NCBI GenBank assembly: GCA_014055495.1
Contig: WIAG01000038.1
Span: 1 to 34,577, forward strand
DNA length: 34,577 nt
Direction: 5' to 3'
From: Nitrospira sp. CR1.2
GTDB taxonomy: Bacteria > Nitrospirota > Nitrospiria > Nitrospirales > Nitrospiraceae
In this document: positions 8,487 through 16,468 of the stretch, piece by piece
Layout: the number at the start of each line of letters is the position of its first letter
Numbering within the stretch: the first letter of the stretch is position 1
Position numbers and translations under genes: made by a program
The notes under the pieces: generated by a model
Told to the model about the DNA's origin: nothing
The model's input: only the letters and a program-made list of their open reading frames with translations
The model's database searches: none

Positions 8487-8783
8487 CTATTTCTTCCCCT
8501 TGCCCTTCTTGCTCACAGCCTGTTCCGCATGCGCCAATGATTCCTCGGCATGTTTGACGGCTTCCTTGGCATGCTCCAGCGCTTCCTTGGCATGGGGATC
8601 GTTGCTGGCCTTGACCGACTCCTCCAGATGCTTGATGGCTTCCTTCTCGTGCTCCACGCCTTCCTTGGCATGCTTGATGGTTTCCTTGACGTGGCCGCCG
8701 TCGGCCAGGGCATGTCCCATCGGCGCGGCAAGGACCAGCGCGGACAGCGACAACACCACCATTGCAGTGCGTACGTAAGTCAT
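8487..8783 (-). CDS. smbP: SmbP-like small periplasmic metal-binding protein
   Basis: 98 residues from the ATG at 8783, which has GGAGGA 6 bases upstream. A signal peptide ends at HALA|DGG. The mature part is a chain of short helical repeats of the form H-A-K-E-x-x-x-H (HVKETIKHAKEGVEHEKEAIKH, continuing with ALEHAKEAVKHAEESLAHAE), followed by a Lys-rich tail. This regular His/Glu spacing is the hallmark of SmbP, first described in Nitrosomonas europaea, a four-helix periplasmic protein that binds copper and other divalent metals. It should buffer periplasmic copper. No copy of the tandem-repeat promoter lies upstream, so its control differs from the metal regulon further on. The family link is strong on composition; homology should be read with care because low-complexity helices can converge. 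Confidence 0.85.
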   Translation of the reverse strand: MTYVRTAMVVLSLSALVLAAPMGHALADGGHVKETIKHAKEGVEHEKEAIKHLEESVKASNDPHAKEALEHAKEAVKHAEESLAHAEQAVSKKGKGKK

Positions 8784-8997
8784 AATCATTCCTCCCCGGC
8801 AAATAAGTGGTTCGACGAAAATCGTGGGCGCATTGTACAACATTCGACACTGTTTGTTGAGTGACTGTCGGACTGGGTCTGGTCGTAGGAAGACAGGAAC
8901 GATGGTGGGAGAGGGAAGCGTATGGGCGTACGCTTCCCCCCTCGGGGCTCACTGCGTGGTCAGCGCAGTCCAACCGTCGAGCCCCGTCCACCGATCG

Positions 8998-9513
8998 TCA
9001 GCTGTGGAACGACGGCAACCGGCAAATCCCGCATCGGCCTGGCTGCGTCGTCGCCGGGGAGCCGGCCGCATTCCAGCTGGCATAGATCCAAGACTCTCGC
9101 TGCCCGCATCCCCGGCTGTTCAGGCTCATCCCGGCACACTTCTCCATGGCAAACAGGGAGGGACGCGGGCCCTGCCCGGCAGCGCGCGACGGATAGGGCT
9201 GCGACTCCACCACGAAGACCGTGCCGACCGGGAACGACTCCGCGTCGGTCGTCAGCAGCGCCCTGGGGGACACGTAGAATCGTAGCTGCTGTGCTCCCTC
9301 CCGTGACTCGACCACCGAGGTCAGGCTGGGCCAATCTCGATACCCGAATGGAACCAACAGACCGGCGGCAGGCGGAGCCGGCGACCAGCCTTCGCTGATA
9401 TCCAGCGCCAAGGCCAACAATCGCACCACGGCCACGTTCAAGCCGGCCTCGTGATGAGATGCTCCGGACATCTGCGTTCGAGGGGGTGCTGCCACTGCGT
9501 GACTGGCCCGCAT
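8998..9513 (-). CDS. Cytochrome P460-like protein with degenerate heme motif
   Basis: 171 residues from the ATG at 9513 (AAGGAAGG upstream). The P460 pattern is visible: GYRDWPSLTSVVESREG, RFYVSPRAL, FPVGTVFVVESQPY, then ESWIYASWNAAG and a final cysteine pair. In true P460 the end is CxxCH, which binds heme; here it reads CGICR (Cys161, Cys164, Arg165), and the protein stops six residues later (LPSFHS). The N-terminal region (LNVAVVRLLALALDIS) resembles a signal peptide but has charged and polar interruptions. It is therefore likely a decaying paralogue or a non-heme relative. It follows the TPR gene by 31 bases, on the same strand as the intact P460 (10898-11443). It could also be a real gene with a different cofactor. 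Confidence 0.6.
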   Translation of the reverse strand: MRASHAVAAPPRTQMSGASHHEAGLNVAVVRLLALALDISEGWSPAPPAAGLLVPFGYRDWPSLTSVVESREGAQQLRFYVSPRALLTTDAESFPVGTVFVVESQPYPSRAAGQGPRPSLFAMEKCAGMSLNSRGCGQRESWIYASWNAAGSPATTQPGRCGICRLPSFHS

Positions 9514-9544
9514 GAAACACCTTCCTTTCTGGTCCTGACGATGT

Positions 9545-10702
9545 TTACCGCCGGATCTCACCGACGGTCGGGCCCAGGCGACGCCCGGCCCCTTGCTTCA
9601 CCGTTTCCGACTGTACCCGCGCGCGAATCGAGGCAGCTCGCGCCGCGAACAACCCCGCTTCCACCGGCTGTCCCATCAGATCGAGCACCCGTGCATACCG
9701 TTCTGCCAGCAGCCCGACGGTGGGATGGTGCAACCCGAGTTGCTGTTGCTGGATGACCAGCGCCCGCTGGTAGAGGAGCTGTGCCTGCATCGTCAATCCC
9801 TGCTCATCCGCCAGAAAAGCCAGATTGCCGACGATGGTGCCGGTCAAGGAGGCCTGCGGACCCGACACCCGTTCGGCGATGGCCAGCGCCTCGTCGAACA
9901 ATCGTTGCGCCACGGCATAGGATCCCGCGTCCTGATACAGGCACGCGGCATTATTCAAACCCATCGCCACGGACGGATGGTCGCTGCCCAGTCCCAGCCG
10001 GCGTACGTTCAAGGCCCGTTCATACAACGGTTCCGCCCAGGCATACATACGACGGCTTTTGTACAATGCGGCCAGGTTGTTGAGCACCGGCCCCAGCTCG
10101 ACATGATCGGGGCCGTGCGCCTGCTCCATCAGCGTGAGGGCCAACTGGTAGGAGGATTCGGCCGCCGTTTCCCGCCCCTGTTGACGATAGAGTTCGGCCA
10201 GGTTGTTCAAGCTGATCGCCACATCGGGATGCGCCGCGCCCAGCGTGTTCCGTTCAATCGCTAACACCCGCTCATACAAGGGTTCCGCCGTCGCCCACTC
10301 GCCCCTGGTATGGGCGATTTCCGCCAGATTACTCAGCGCCGCCGCCACGTCTTCGTGCTCCGGACCCAGCTGCGCTTCCCAGATGCCGAGTGCGCGCCGG
10401 TAGAGCGATTCGGCTTCGGTGAGCCGCCCCTGGTCGTGATACAGCAACCCCAAACTATTCGCGGCCAGCGCCATCCGAGCGTCCTCGGCGCCGGCTTGCT
10501 CGGCTTCCCGCAACGCCTGCGCCAGAAGCGGCTCGGCCTCGGCGTAGTGGGCCGCTTCCCTAGCTTTCAGCCCCGCCTCGACGCGCTGCATCCAGCCGTC
10601 CGATTCCGTGGCGCCGAGCCCGGCCGCGCTGCCGAACACAACCAGCGCAAACAGGCCGACGAGTCCCATCCGATACCGCCGCTGCGTCATCCGTTCACCC
10701 AT
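9545..10702 (-). CDS. Secreted TPR-repeat protein (kinesin-light-chain type)
   Basis: About 385 residues from the ATG at 10702. An N-terminal signal or TM segment (MGLVGLFALVVFGSAAGLGA) precedes about seven tetratricopeptide repeats of 42 residues. Each has the form LxNLAxLYxxQGRxxxAExLYxxAL followed by GxxHPxVA, which is the TPR_10/TPR_12 (kinesin light chain) subtype. Such proteins are scaffolds; no enzymatic domain is present. Start choice is uncertain: GGAGGG lies 12 bases before the ATG at 10702, and ATGs at 10690 and 10669 also keep the signal. The gene sits between P460 (upstream) and the broken P460 paralogue (31 bases downstream), so a role with these periplasmic proteins is possible but unproven. 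Confidence 0.8.
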   Translation of the reverse strand: MGERMTQRRYRMGLVGLFALVVFGSAAGLGATESDGWMQRVEAGLKAREAAHYAEAEPLLAQALREAEQAGAEDARMALAANSLGLLYHDQGRLTEAESLYRRALGIWEAQLGPEHEDVAAALSNLAEIAHTRGEWATAEPLYERVLAIERNTLGAAHPDVAISLNNLAELYRQQGRETAAESSYQLALTLMEQAHGPDHVELGPVLNNLAALYKSRRMYAWAEPLYERALNVRRLGLGSDHPSVAMGLNNAACLYQDAGSYAVAQRLFDEALAIAERVSGPQASLTGTIVGNLAFLADEQGLTMQAQLLYQRALVIQQQQLGLHHPTVGLLAERYARVLDLMGQPVEAGLFAARAASIRARVQSETVKQGAGRRLGPTVGEIRR

Positions 10703-10791
10703 GGTGATCGCATCCCTCCACGCCTTCGTCTTCGTTCGATTCCGGTTCATCCCGGTCGGTGTGTCCGAGTCGTCAGCCCTCAGTTGCGGCC

Positions 10792-10874
10792 CCCCGAAGG
10801 GCCGGGGTGAAGGGGGAGGCCATCCCATTCACCCCGGGGAGGCAGATCCTGAAGAAGGGTGCACAACCCCAGGA
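10792..10874. repeat. 83-bp intergenic repeat, copy 1
   Basis: Near-identical to 11495-11577, with a few substitutions by eye. The core forms a hairpin: CCGGGGTGAA (10802-10811) pairs with TTCACCCCGG (10828-10837), with a further GGGA/TCCC pair inside. A second short hairpin, GGGT-GCACA-ACCC, lies near the end. Together with copy 2 it brackets the P460 gene. Confidence 0.85.
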
Positions 10875-10897
10875 TCTGAGGGAACCGTGACGACACC

Positions 10898-11443
10898 CTA
10901 ATGGGCCTGATGGCTTTGGGCACAGAACTCATCCAACCGGTGGACAAAATCTTTTTGCGCCAAGGGCGCGTGACAGGCCCGGCATTTCGTGAAGTCTTCG
11001 GCCAACGCTTTTCCGTCCGGACCATAGGCGCCGAACAGCCAGCTGCCGTTCTTCAGATTGTCCGGCACATCCTGTCCCCACCCCTCGTTCTTCTCCATGA
11101 CGAAAATTTTCGCCAGATCGCCCTTCACCAGTTTGCCGTCCGCCCCCTTCGCCAACGTCTCGCCCTCAGCCTTCGCCTTGTAGAGCTCCATCACCAGTCT
11201 GGTGCCGTTGGGAAAGGAGCCGGTCGGACAGGCCTTGGCGCCACCTGGATTCACATAGAGCTCCCGGACCTGCTTCGTATCCTCCCGTTGCACGCCGCTC
11301 AGAAACTTCGGCCAACTCGCATAGTCGGCCGGAAGGGCCACCTCTCCATCCTTCGGAGACGCCGCTTGCGCCACCTCTCCAACCAGCGCACCGGAGCAAC
11401 CGAGACTGATGAACATTGCAATTGCGCATACCTGCTTGACCAT
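10898..11443 (-). CDS. Cytochrome P460 family protein
   Basis: 181 residues from the ATG at 11443, with AGAGGAGAA 6 bases upstream. A signal peptide (MVKQVCAIAMFISLGCSGAL, cleavage near residue 28) sends it to the periplasm. The body has DYASWPKFL, ELYVNPGGAKACP, FPNGTRLVMELY and NGSWLFGAYGPDG, ending in the c-type heme motif CRACH (Cys154, Cys157, His158). All are features of P460, a mono-heme enzyme in which a lysine is also cross-linked to the porphyrin. In ammonia oxidisers P460 converts hydroxylamine and nitric oxide to nitrous oxide or nitrite. In nitrite-oxidising Nitrospira its role is not settled. The gene is bracketed by two copies of an 83-bp repeat; a longer open frame upstream is only translated repeat sequence and should not be added. 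Confidence 0.9.
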   Translation of the reverse strand: MVKQVCAIAMFISLGCSGALVGEVAQAASPKDGEVALPADYASWPKFLSGVQREDTKQVRELYVNPGGAKACPTGSFPNGTRLVMELYKAKAEGETLAKGADGKLVKGDLAKIFVMEKNEGWGQDVPDNLKNGSWLFGAYGPDGKALAEDFTKCRACHAPLAQKDFVHRLDEFCAQSHQAH

Positions 11444-11494
11444 GACCCGTTCTCCTCTCTGCCTATCGCCTCGCGCTGCGTTCCCATGTCGCGA

Positions 11495-11577
11495 CCCCGA
11501 AGGGCCGGGGTGACGAGGGAGGCCATCCCGTTCACCCCGGAGAGGCAGATCCTGAAGAAGGGTGCACAACCCCAGGA
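11495..11577. repeat. 83-bp intergenic repeat, copy 2
   Basis: Second copy of the repeat at 10792-10874, in the same orientation, about 700 bp away. Its stem is CCGGGGTGA with TCACCCCGG; the changed bases next to the stem still leave the inner GGGA/TCCC pair intact. It lies just upstream of the P460 ribosome site. Confidence 0.85.
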
Positions 11578-11592
11578 CCCGTCACTTTCTCC

Positions 11593-11838
11593 TTACCGCT
11601 TGAGCGATCGACGCCTAGTCAGCGGCACGATTTTCAACTGCGGCACGGACTCCGTCGGACGCGGATCCGTCCGACTCCCCTCGACCAGCGCCATCACGGA
11701 GGAACGAAAGATGCGCAGACTGCCGCCGCCGATTTTGGTGGCATCCAGCCGCCCTTCGTCGACCCAGCGATAGATCGTCCACTTGCTCACTTGCAGCATG
11801 TGGGCGGCTTCCTTGACCCGCAAGAGCGGCTGATCCAT
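11593..11838 (-). CDS. Small excisionase-type helix-turn-helix DNA-binding protein
   Basis: 81 residues from the ATG at 11838, with GGAAGG about 7 bases upstream. The first 60 residues are a winged HTH of the MerR/excisionase (HTH_17) type: LLRVKEAAHMLQVSKWTIYRWVDEGRLDATKIGG, then a short wing (SLRIFRSSVMALVE). The C-terminal 25 residues are basic and disordered (VPLTRRRSLKR). Members are either phage or plasmid excisionases or small regulators. No integrase, att site or phage gene is nearby, so a regulator is more likely. It is the only plain transcription factor in the window, but nothing in the sequence links it to the tandem-repeat promoters. Confidence 0.8.
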   Translation of the reverse strand: MDQPLLRVKEAAHMLQVSKWTIYRWVDEGRLDATKIGGGSLRIFRSSVMALVEGSRTDPRPTESVPQLKIVPLTRRRSLKR

Positions 11839-12209
11839 CACACACCTTCCAGTACCATTCGAGACTATGGCGGTGGACAGGAGCGGCTTCGACACCGCTC
11901 ATCCCCGAGTGCGCGGGGGGGGACGAGCCTCCCGAACAGCCGGGTCCACCATGCGAATACCGGCACATGCCTCACGACAGTGACTTGGGGACCGGCAGCG
12001 GAGGTCACAGGGATGGCGCCTGCGCTGCCGGCAGGTCCAGGGTAGAGGGCAATTCAACCCCGGACTCAGATGATTCGAGTGAATAGCTCAGGCCGAACGC
12101 CCGATGGCGGCGGTTCACAGTGTGAAGCAGGCACCGGTCCCGGTTCTTCGCGGAACGGTCCAACCATCACATGCGCTGTGAAGAAAAGGCGACGTGCGCC
12201 CCGCCCGAA
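11839..12209. other. Intergenic stretch without recognised gene
   Basis: About 370 bases with no convincing coding frame on either strand. It contains a perfect odd palindrome TTCACA-G-TGTGAA (12114-12126), operator-like, and some weak hairpins (CCTGC/GCAGG near 12020-12036). No copy of the tandem-repeat promoter is present. Confidence 0.5.
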
Positions 12210-12542
12210 CTATCCCCTCGCGGAGACCGGCGGTGCACGGGTGTGAAGAGACGAGTGATCCTGAACGGCAATGAGCAGAGGAGCGGAAGGGAGAGAAGAC
12301 AGCTGCGTAACCCAGGAGATCCCGTTATCCGCATGCGCCACCGGGCCGACATCTGATGAAGCTTGGCAGGCCCACGAACAGAGCGTGGAATGGGAGTCCG
12401 TCCCGGAATGCTGGTGGTGATCGCCTGACGGTGCCGCATGGGCAAAGGAACAGCCCGGCGCGACGAGCGCCAAGGTCAGATAGACCAAGACCACGCCAAG
12501 GGTGACGAGGACAGCTGATGTTTTGGTGGATAATCGATTCAT
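12210..12542 (-). CDS. Small His/Cys-rich secreted protein, regulon member with RAPP tail
   Basis: 110 residues. A signal or TM segment (VLVTLGVVLVYLTLALVAPGC, ending near FAHA) is followed by a His-rich stretch (GDHHQHSGTDSHS) and CSWACQ. A second hydrophobic part (LSSLPSAPLLIAV) precedes HSSLHTRAPPVSARG. The WAC motif and the R-A-P-P tail are shared with other small proteins in this window (22904-23302, 27781-28191 and, for the tail, 16469-16807). The pattern resembles DUF2946-like small proteins found beside metal-uptake genes, but I cannot confirm the family. Many His and Cys suggest metal binding. It is transcribed from promoter copy 2, whose predicted start lies about 18 bases before the ATG, and seems to stand alone. 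Confidence 0.65.
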   Translation of the reverse strand: MNRLSTKTSAVLVTLGVVLVYLTLALVAPGCSFAHAAPSGDHHQHSGTDSHSTLCSWACQASSDVGPVAHADNGISWVTQLSSLPSAPLLIAVQDHSSLHTRAPPVSARG

Positions 12543-12567
12543 GAGTCTACATCTTTTTCTCGATACT

Positions 12568-12621
12568 CATCTACGCGCTTTCACAAAACTTGTCTACCGA
12601 CGGATACTCACGGATGCTACA
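12568..12621 (-). promoter_or_regulatory. Tandem-repeat regulon promoter, copy 2
   Basis: Minus strand: TGT, AGCATCCGTG, AGTATCCGTC, GG, -35 TAGACA (12591-12596), 17 bases, -10 TAGATG (12568-12573). Operator plus -35 is 31 bp. Predicted start about 18 bases before the ATG at 12542. Confidence 0.75.
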
Positions 12622-12643
12622 CAATTATCAGATTCCGCTTCGG

Positions 12644-13954
12644 TCATACAGATGGCCCTCTCGCCCCCGCGACGACGGGCGAGCCGGTGCGCCGTGCCTG
12701 TGCCGTGATCCTGGATCGACGTTTCTTCCACCAGAGATAGGTGCCGGTTACCGAGAGCTGGACGATGATCAATCCCAGCAGGCACACAAACATTCGATAG
12801 GGAAGCCCGAACACATTGGCCATGTGCAGGGCATACAGCCAATTGCTGAGGGTGTTGCCGGTATATTGGCCCGCGGGCAGCAACGCCGATTTCAATGCCC
12901 CGCTGTCCGCGTCGAAAAACACCTGGGTTGTATAGCGGCGGGGTCTATCGTCGAGTTCACGGTCGGTCTCAACCTGATACTGATAGAGGCCGAATTCACG
13001 ATACAGTCGTAGCGCCACCGGCCGGCGCAGCGTCAGTCCCGCCTGCGCAACGTGCACCGCCATCAACCGCTCCCCGACCGTTTGCGCGTCCAACCAACTC
13101 AACTCCGGCCGCTCCATCGGAACCGGCCGTGATTGAAACTCTGTCCAATACGGGCGATAGTCGAAGAACGCCCGCGTGGTCCAGGTATACACCGTATCCC
13201 AGAGATTCATATAGACGCTCGACCAGGCGAAGAGCAGCAGCGCCGCCCACAGCCACAAACCGCTCGCCCGGTGCAGGTCGAAATTCAGCCGATAGGAGCT
13301 GGTGGGCCACTTGATCATCCATGCCGGCTTCCAGCGCTCCCACCAACTCGCCTGAGGCACTCGCTCTGGCCCATTTGCCTGGCCGGTACTGGAACGGCCG
13401 GCAGGAAGGGGAAGGGTCAGATAGAAACCGACGAAACAATCCAGGGTCCAGACAAACGCACAGATCCCCAGAATCCACACGCCCGGCATGTCCAACGCCA
13501 AGGAGTAGTGCAGCGCATAGACAAATGACATGAGGCCGGTCCACCCGTTCCGAAGTGAGCCCCATTGAATCCGGTCCAGCACCGTTCCCCTCGCCGGGTC
13601 CAGCACGACATAGTCGTACCCCAGGTGGAATGGCATCCCGGTGGCCGGATCAAGACGAGGCTCTACCCAGGCAGACGTCGCGCCGTCGAAGCCTTGCAAC
13701 GACACCTGAGTGACTCGCAGTCGTGGCTCGGCCCTCTCCAGCTTCTCTGCCAACAGGCCGGCGCCCATCCACGTGGCGGGGTTGCGGTCCGGATACCAGT
13801 GCGGATGGGCGAGGCGCTCCAGCTCGGGATAAAACGCCAGCAGACTTCCGGTTAGCCCGACCACGATCAAGAACCCCGCCATCGTCAGGCCGGCCCAGCG
13901 ATGCAGGCGGACCCAGAACGGTCTCCCACTCCGCCATGTACGTTGTGTCGACAT
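12644..13954 (-). CDS. PepSY-associated TM protein (siderophore/heme reductase-like)
   Basis: 436 residues from the ATG at 13954, with AGGAGGTG 6 bases upstream. It is a PepSY_TM protein: TM1 near residues 15-40 (RLHRWAGLTMAGFLIVVGLTGS), a large periplasmic PepSY part (LRVTQVSLQGFDGA), two or three central TM helices, and a last TM segment (MFVCLLGLIIVQLSVTGTYLWW) before a basic end (KKRRSR). Conserved histidines lie in or next to the helices: LHRW, YALHYSLALD, FDLHRASGLW and YALHMANVFG. In related proteins beside siderophore receptors such histidines bind heme and the protein reduces ferric iron at the inner membrane. It follows the TonB receptor gene by 68 bases and belongs to the unit started by promoter copy 3. 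Confidence 0.87.
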   Translation of the reverse strand: MSTQRTWRSGRPFWVRLHRWAGLTMAGFLIVVGLTGSLLAFYPELERLAHPHWYPDRNPATWMGAGLLAEKLERAEPRLRVTQVSLQGFDGATSAWVEPRLDPATGMPFHLGYDYVVLDPARGTVLDRIQWGSLRNGWTGLMSFVYALHYSLALDMPGVWILGICAFVWTLDCFVGFYLTLPLPAGRSSTGQANGPERVPQASWWERWKPAWMIKWPTSSYRLNFDLHRASGLWLWAALLLFAWSSVYMNLWDTVYTWTTRAFFDYRPYWTEFQSRPVPMERPELSWLDAQTVGERLMAVHVAQAGLTLRRPVALRLYREFGLYQYQVETDRELDDRPRRYTTQVFFDADSGALKSALLPAGQYTGNTLSNWLYALHMANVFGLPYRMFVCLLGLIIVQLSVTGTYLWWKKRRSRITAQARRTGSPVVAGARGPSV

Positions 13955-14022
13955 TCCGCCCACCTCCTGAGTCCACACATCAGGCGCCGCCCTGCTCGGT
14001 CCACGGCAGTGCCGGGTCTCCG

Positions 14023-16374
14023 TCACATCTCGATGCGAAGCGATCCCAGGAATGTCAACGGCAGGCCCGGTTGAATGACGAGCCGGGAGTTGCCGCGGTC
14101 GTAATAGTCCGTATTGAGCAAGTTGTACACATTCAGCTGGGCCGTCATTTTTGAGCCGGAATACGTGAAGGTGTATCCGGCGCTCGCATCCCATCGGACA
14201 TATCCCGGCAACTCCACCGTATTATCCAGATCCGCCATCCGGTTGGACCGTGCGAAAGCCCCGGTTCCCAGACGGACACCCTGCAAGATCCCATCCGTGA
14301 ATTCGTAGACCGCCCAGAGGCTTCCGGAATGAGCAGGAACTGAAATGAGCCGGTACCCTTCGATGCCGCTCAGGTCCTTCGTAACTTTCGCGTCGGTGTA
14401 GGCGTAACTGGCGATGACGTTGAGTTGGTCGGTGAGACGGCCGGACACATCGAATTCCACGCCACGACTGTTGGCCTCCCCGATTGTCCGGCTGAACGGC
14501 GTGCCCGGAATCACCGTCGCCACGTTCTCCTTGGTCAGGTCGAAGAACGCCAACGTGGAGTTGACGGTGCCGCCCCAAAATTCGGTTTTGATGCCGGCTT
14601 CCCACTGTCTGGCGGTTTGCGGATCGAGCGAGCCGCTGCCCGGTAACGGCGTGCCGCTATTGTTGCTTCCCAAGGATTTGACATAGTTCCCATAGAGAGA
14701 CAGCCACTGCCAGGGTCGGTACACAATGCCCAGGCGCGGGCTGAAGTATCCGGTGCGCTCGTTGGTTTCACCGGCATGCGCCAAAGCCAGTGAGGTGTCG
14801 GAGAAACTGGTTCCGACCTCGGCCCAGTCATAGCGACCGCCGCCGAGAATATGCACCTTGTCCCACAGGGTGATCTGATCCTGGAAATACAGGCCGTACC
14901 ACTGCTCGGGAAACGTGCCGAATTGATTGTAGGTGGCACGGGTAATCGAGGAGAGGTCGATCCCGTACGTCGGGTTGAAGATATTGAGGGACGGTACGAC
15001 AGGGGTTTGTCCGGCAAAGGCACTATAGACGCCTTCAAATCGATAATAGTCCACTCCGACGAGCAGATCGTGCTTGAGGGGTCCCGTCCTGACATGCCCG
15101 ACCAGATCTAGATTGGCGGCATAGGTTCTGCGGTTCAGATCGGCATGCCACAACCCCCGGGTCAGCTCGCCCGTGCTCTGGTCGAAATCTACGGCAAAGA
15201 GCGTCCGTTGATCGTAGGCGACATCGTTGAACTGAAACCGGTTGATGATCTTCCAATCGGGGGTGAATCGGTAGGTCCAATCGAGTCCCACCAATACACG
15301 TCGTTGCGTATTCTTGGCGGCCGGATCGCCGGTGAACCGGCTCAACGGAATGGGGGCGGGACGATTGCCGATGGCAGGAATGCCGACATCGCTGACATCC
15401 GTGAACGTATTGCGTTGGTATTCAATGTCGAGGTTGCTTTCAAATCGACTATTGGGTCGCCACGTCAGGGAGGGAGCGAAAAAGATGCTGTGCTGCGTCA
15501 CCAAATCCTGAAACGTATTGTTGTTTTTGTACGCCAGATTGACCCGATAGAGCAGCGTACGATCCGCAAGGAGCGGCCCTGTGGCATCAATCGTCGTCCG
15601 GTAAAAATTGTACGAACCGAATTGCTGCTGGAGCGAATAGTACGGGACATCCAGCGGCCGTTTCGTCGCCAGATTGACCAGACCGCCGGGCTCGGTACGG
15701 CCGTAGAGAACGGAGGCGGGACCTTTCAAGACCTCGATCACGTCCAGATTCGCGGTTTCCAATGCGGTGGTGGCTTGATGGCGAAGCCCGTTGCGATAGG
15801 TGCTGGCGTTGGCTTCGAAGCCTCGTAGAATGAAATTATCGTAAAAGGTATATCCGCCCGGCTGGACTCCGCTGACATTCTTCAAGGCATCGCCCACGGA
15901 TATGACTTGCTGATCGTCCATCACGGCGCGCGGCACGACCTGAATGGATACCGGCGTCTCCATGATCGGCTGATCGCTCTTCGTGGCGGTCGCGGCCCGC
16001 TCGACGGCGTAGGACTCTCGCTGCGCCGTGACAAATACCGGCTTGGCCTCGACCACCGGAGCGGCCTCCTCTCTCTCTGCGGAGCGAGCCGGTCGGCGCA
16101 CATCAGGAACCGCAAGCGGCAGCGGCGGCACAATCGCCAAGGGCCGCTCCTCCGATGGCGGTGCCGGCGCCTCTCCCGCCTCTCCGGCCTGCTGAATGGA
16201 CGGCGCCGGTTGCCCGGACGAGTCCTCCGCCTGTCGGGAAGCCTGTGGCGGGAGCTGCGGCCCCGCGCAAGCGGCCATGATGAGACTCGCCAGGAGGGCG
16301 AAGCCCGCGATCGAACTCAATGGGGGAACGAATGAAGACGATGACGGACGAAACTGAATCGTGACGGAAACCAT
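14023..16374 (-). CDS. TonB-dependent siderophore-type receptor with lipoprotein signal
   Basis: 783 residues from the ATG at 16374 (GAGGAG about 10 bases upstream). The signal ends in ASLIMAAC, so Cys36 may be lipidated, which is unusual for a TonB receptor. A Pro/Gln/Glu-rich linker of about 80 residues leads to the TonB-box region (VVEAKPVFVTAQRE). The plug domain has TPVSIQVVPRAVMDDQQ and LKNVSGVQPGG, the siderophore-receptor signature, and VLKGPASVLYGRTEPGG. A long beta-barrel follows and ends LGSLRIEM. The ligand is not identifiable. It has a paralogue at 25224-27566. It is the second gene of the unit from promoter copy 3, after the small protein 16469-16807 and before a PepSY gene, a classic arrangement for siderophore uptake with reduction. 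Confidence 0.9.
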   Translation of the reverse strand: MVSVTIQFRPSSSSFVPPLSSIAGFALLASLIMAACAGPQLPPQASRQAEDSSGQPAPSIQQAGEAGEAPAPPSEERPLAIVPPLPLAVPDVRRPARSAEREEAAPVVEAKPVFVTAQRESYAVERAATATKSDQPIMETPVSIQVVPRAVMDDQQVISVGDALKNVSGVQPGGYTFYDNFILRGFEANASTYRNGLRHQATTALETANLDVIEVLKGPASVLYGRTEPGGLVNLATKRPLDVPYYSLQQQFGSYNFYRTTIDATGPLLADRTLLYRVNLAYKNNNTFQDLVTQHSIFFAPSLTWRPNSRFESNLDIEYQRNTFTDVSDVGIPAIGNRPAPIPLSRFTGDPAAKNTQRRVLVGLDWTYRFTPDWKIINRFQFNDVAYDQRTLFAVDFDQSTGELTRGLWHADLNRRTYAANLDLVGHVRTGPLKHDLLVGVDYYRFEGVYSAFAGQTPVVPSLNIFNPTYGIDLSSITRATYNQFGTFPEQWYGLYFQDQITLWDKVHILGGGRYDWAEVGTSFSDTSLALAHAGETNERTGYFSPRLGIVYRPWQWLSLYGNYVKSLGSNNSGTPLPGSGSLDPQTARQWEAGIKTEFWGGTVNSTLAFFDLTKENVATVIPGTPFSRTIGEANSRGVEFDVSGRLTDQLNVIASYAYTDAKVTKDLSGIEGYRLISVPAHSGSLWAVYEFTDGILQGVRLGTGAFARSNRMADLDNTVELPGYVRWDASAGYTFTYSGSKMTAQLNVYNLLNTDYYDRGNSRLVIQPGLPLTFLGSLRIEM

Positions 16375-16393
16375 GATGGTGATGCTCCTCGTT

Positions 16394-16425
16394 AAAAAGC
16401 TGACGATCGTCCGTGCGAGCACGGA
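16394..16425 (-). promoter_or_regulatory. Hairpin and U-run ahead of the TonB receptor gene
   Basis: On the minus strand TCCGTGC and GCACGGA (16410-16425) form a hairpin, followed after 11 bases by TTTTT (16394-16398) and then the ribosome site of the TonB receptor. The spacing is too long for a standard terminator. It could act as a weak attenuator between the small gene and the receptor. Confidence 0.3.
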
Positions 16426-16468
16426 TGCGCCGACACTCCGCGTGGGGGAATGCGGGCAGACGACGGCG

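Noticed and set aside
8500-8780. Repeated CTTGGCATG-like DNA suggesting a tandem repeat or CRISPR-like array
   Set aside because: The repetition follows the His-Ala-Lys-Glu helical repeats of SmbP and has no constant repeat-spacer structure.
10780-11025. Minus-strand open frame of about 80 codons and the N-terminal extension of the P460 frame, which share a similar peptide
   Set aside because: The shared peptide comes only from translation of the 83-bp non-coding repeat, which contains hairpins. It is not evidence of a gene.
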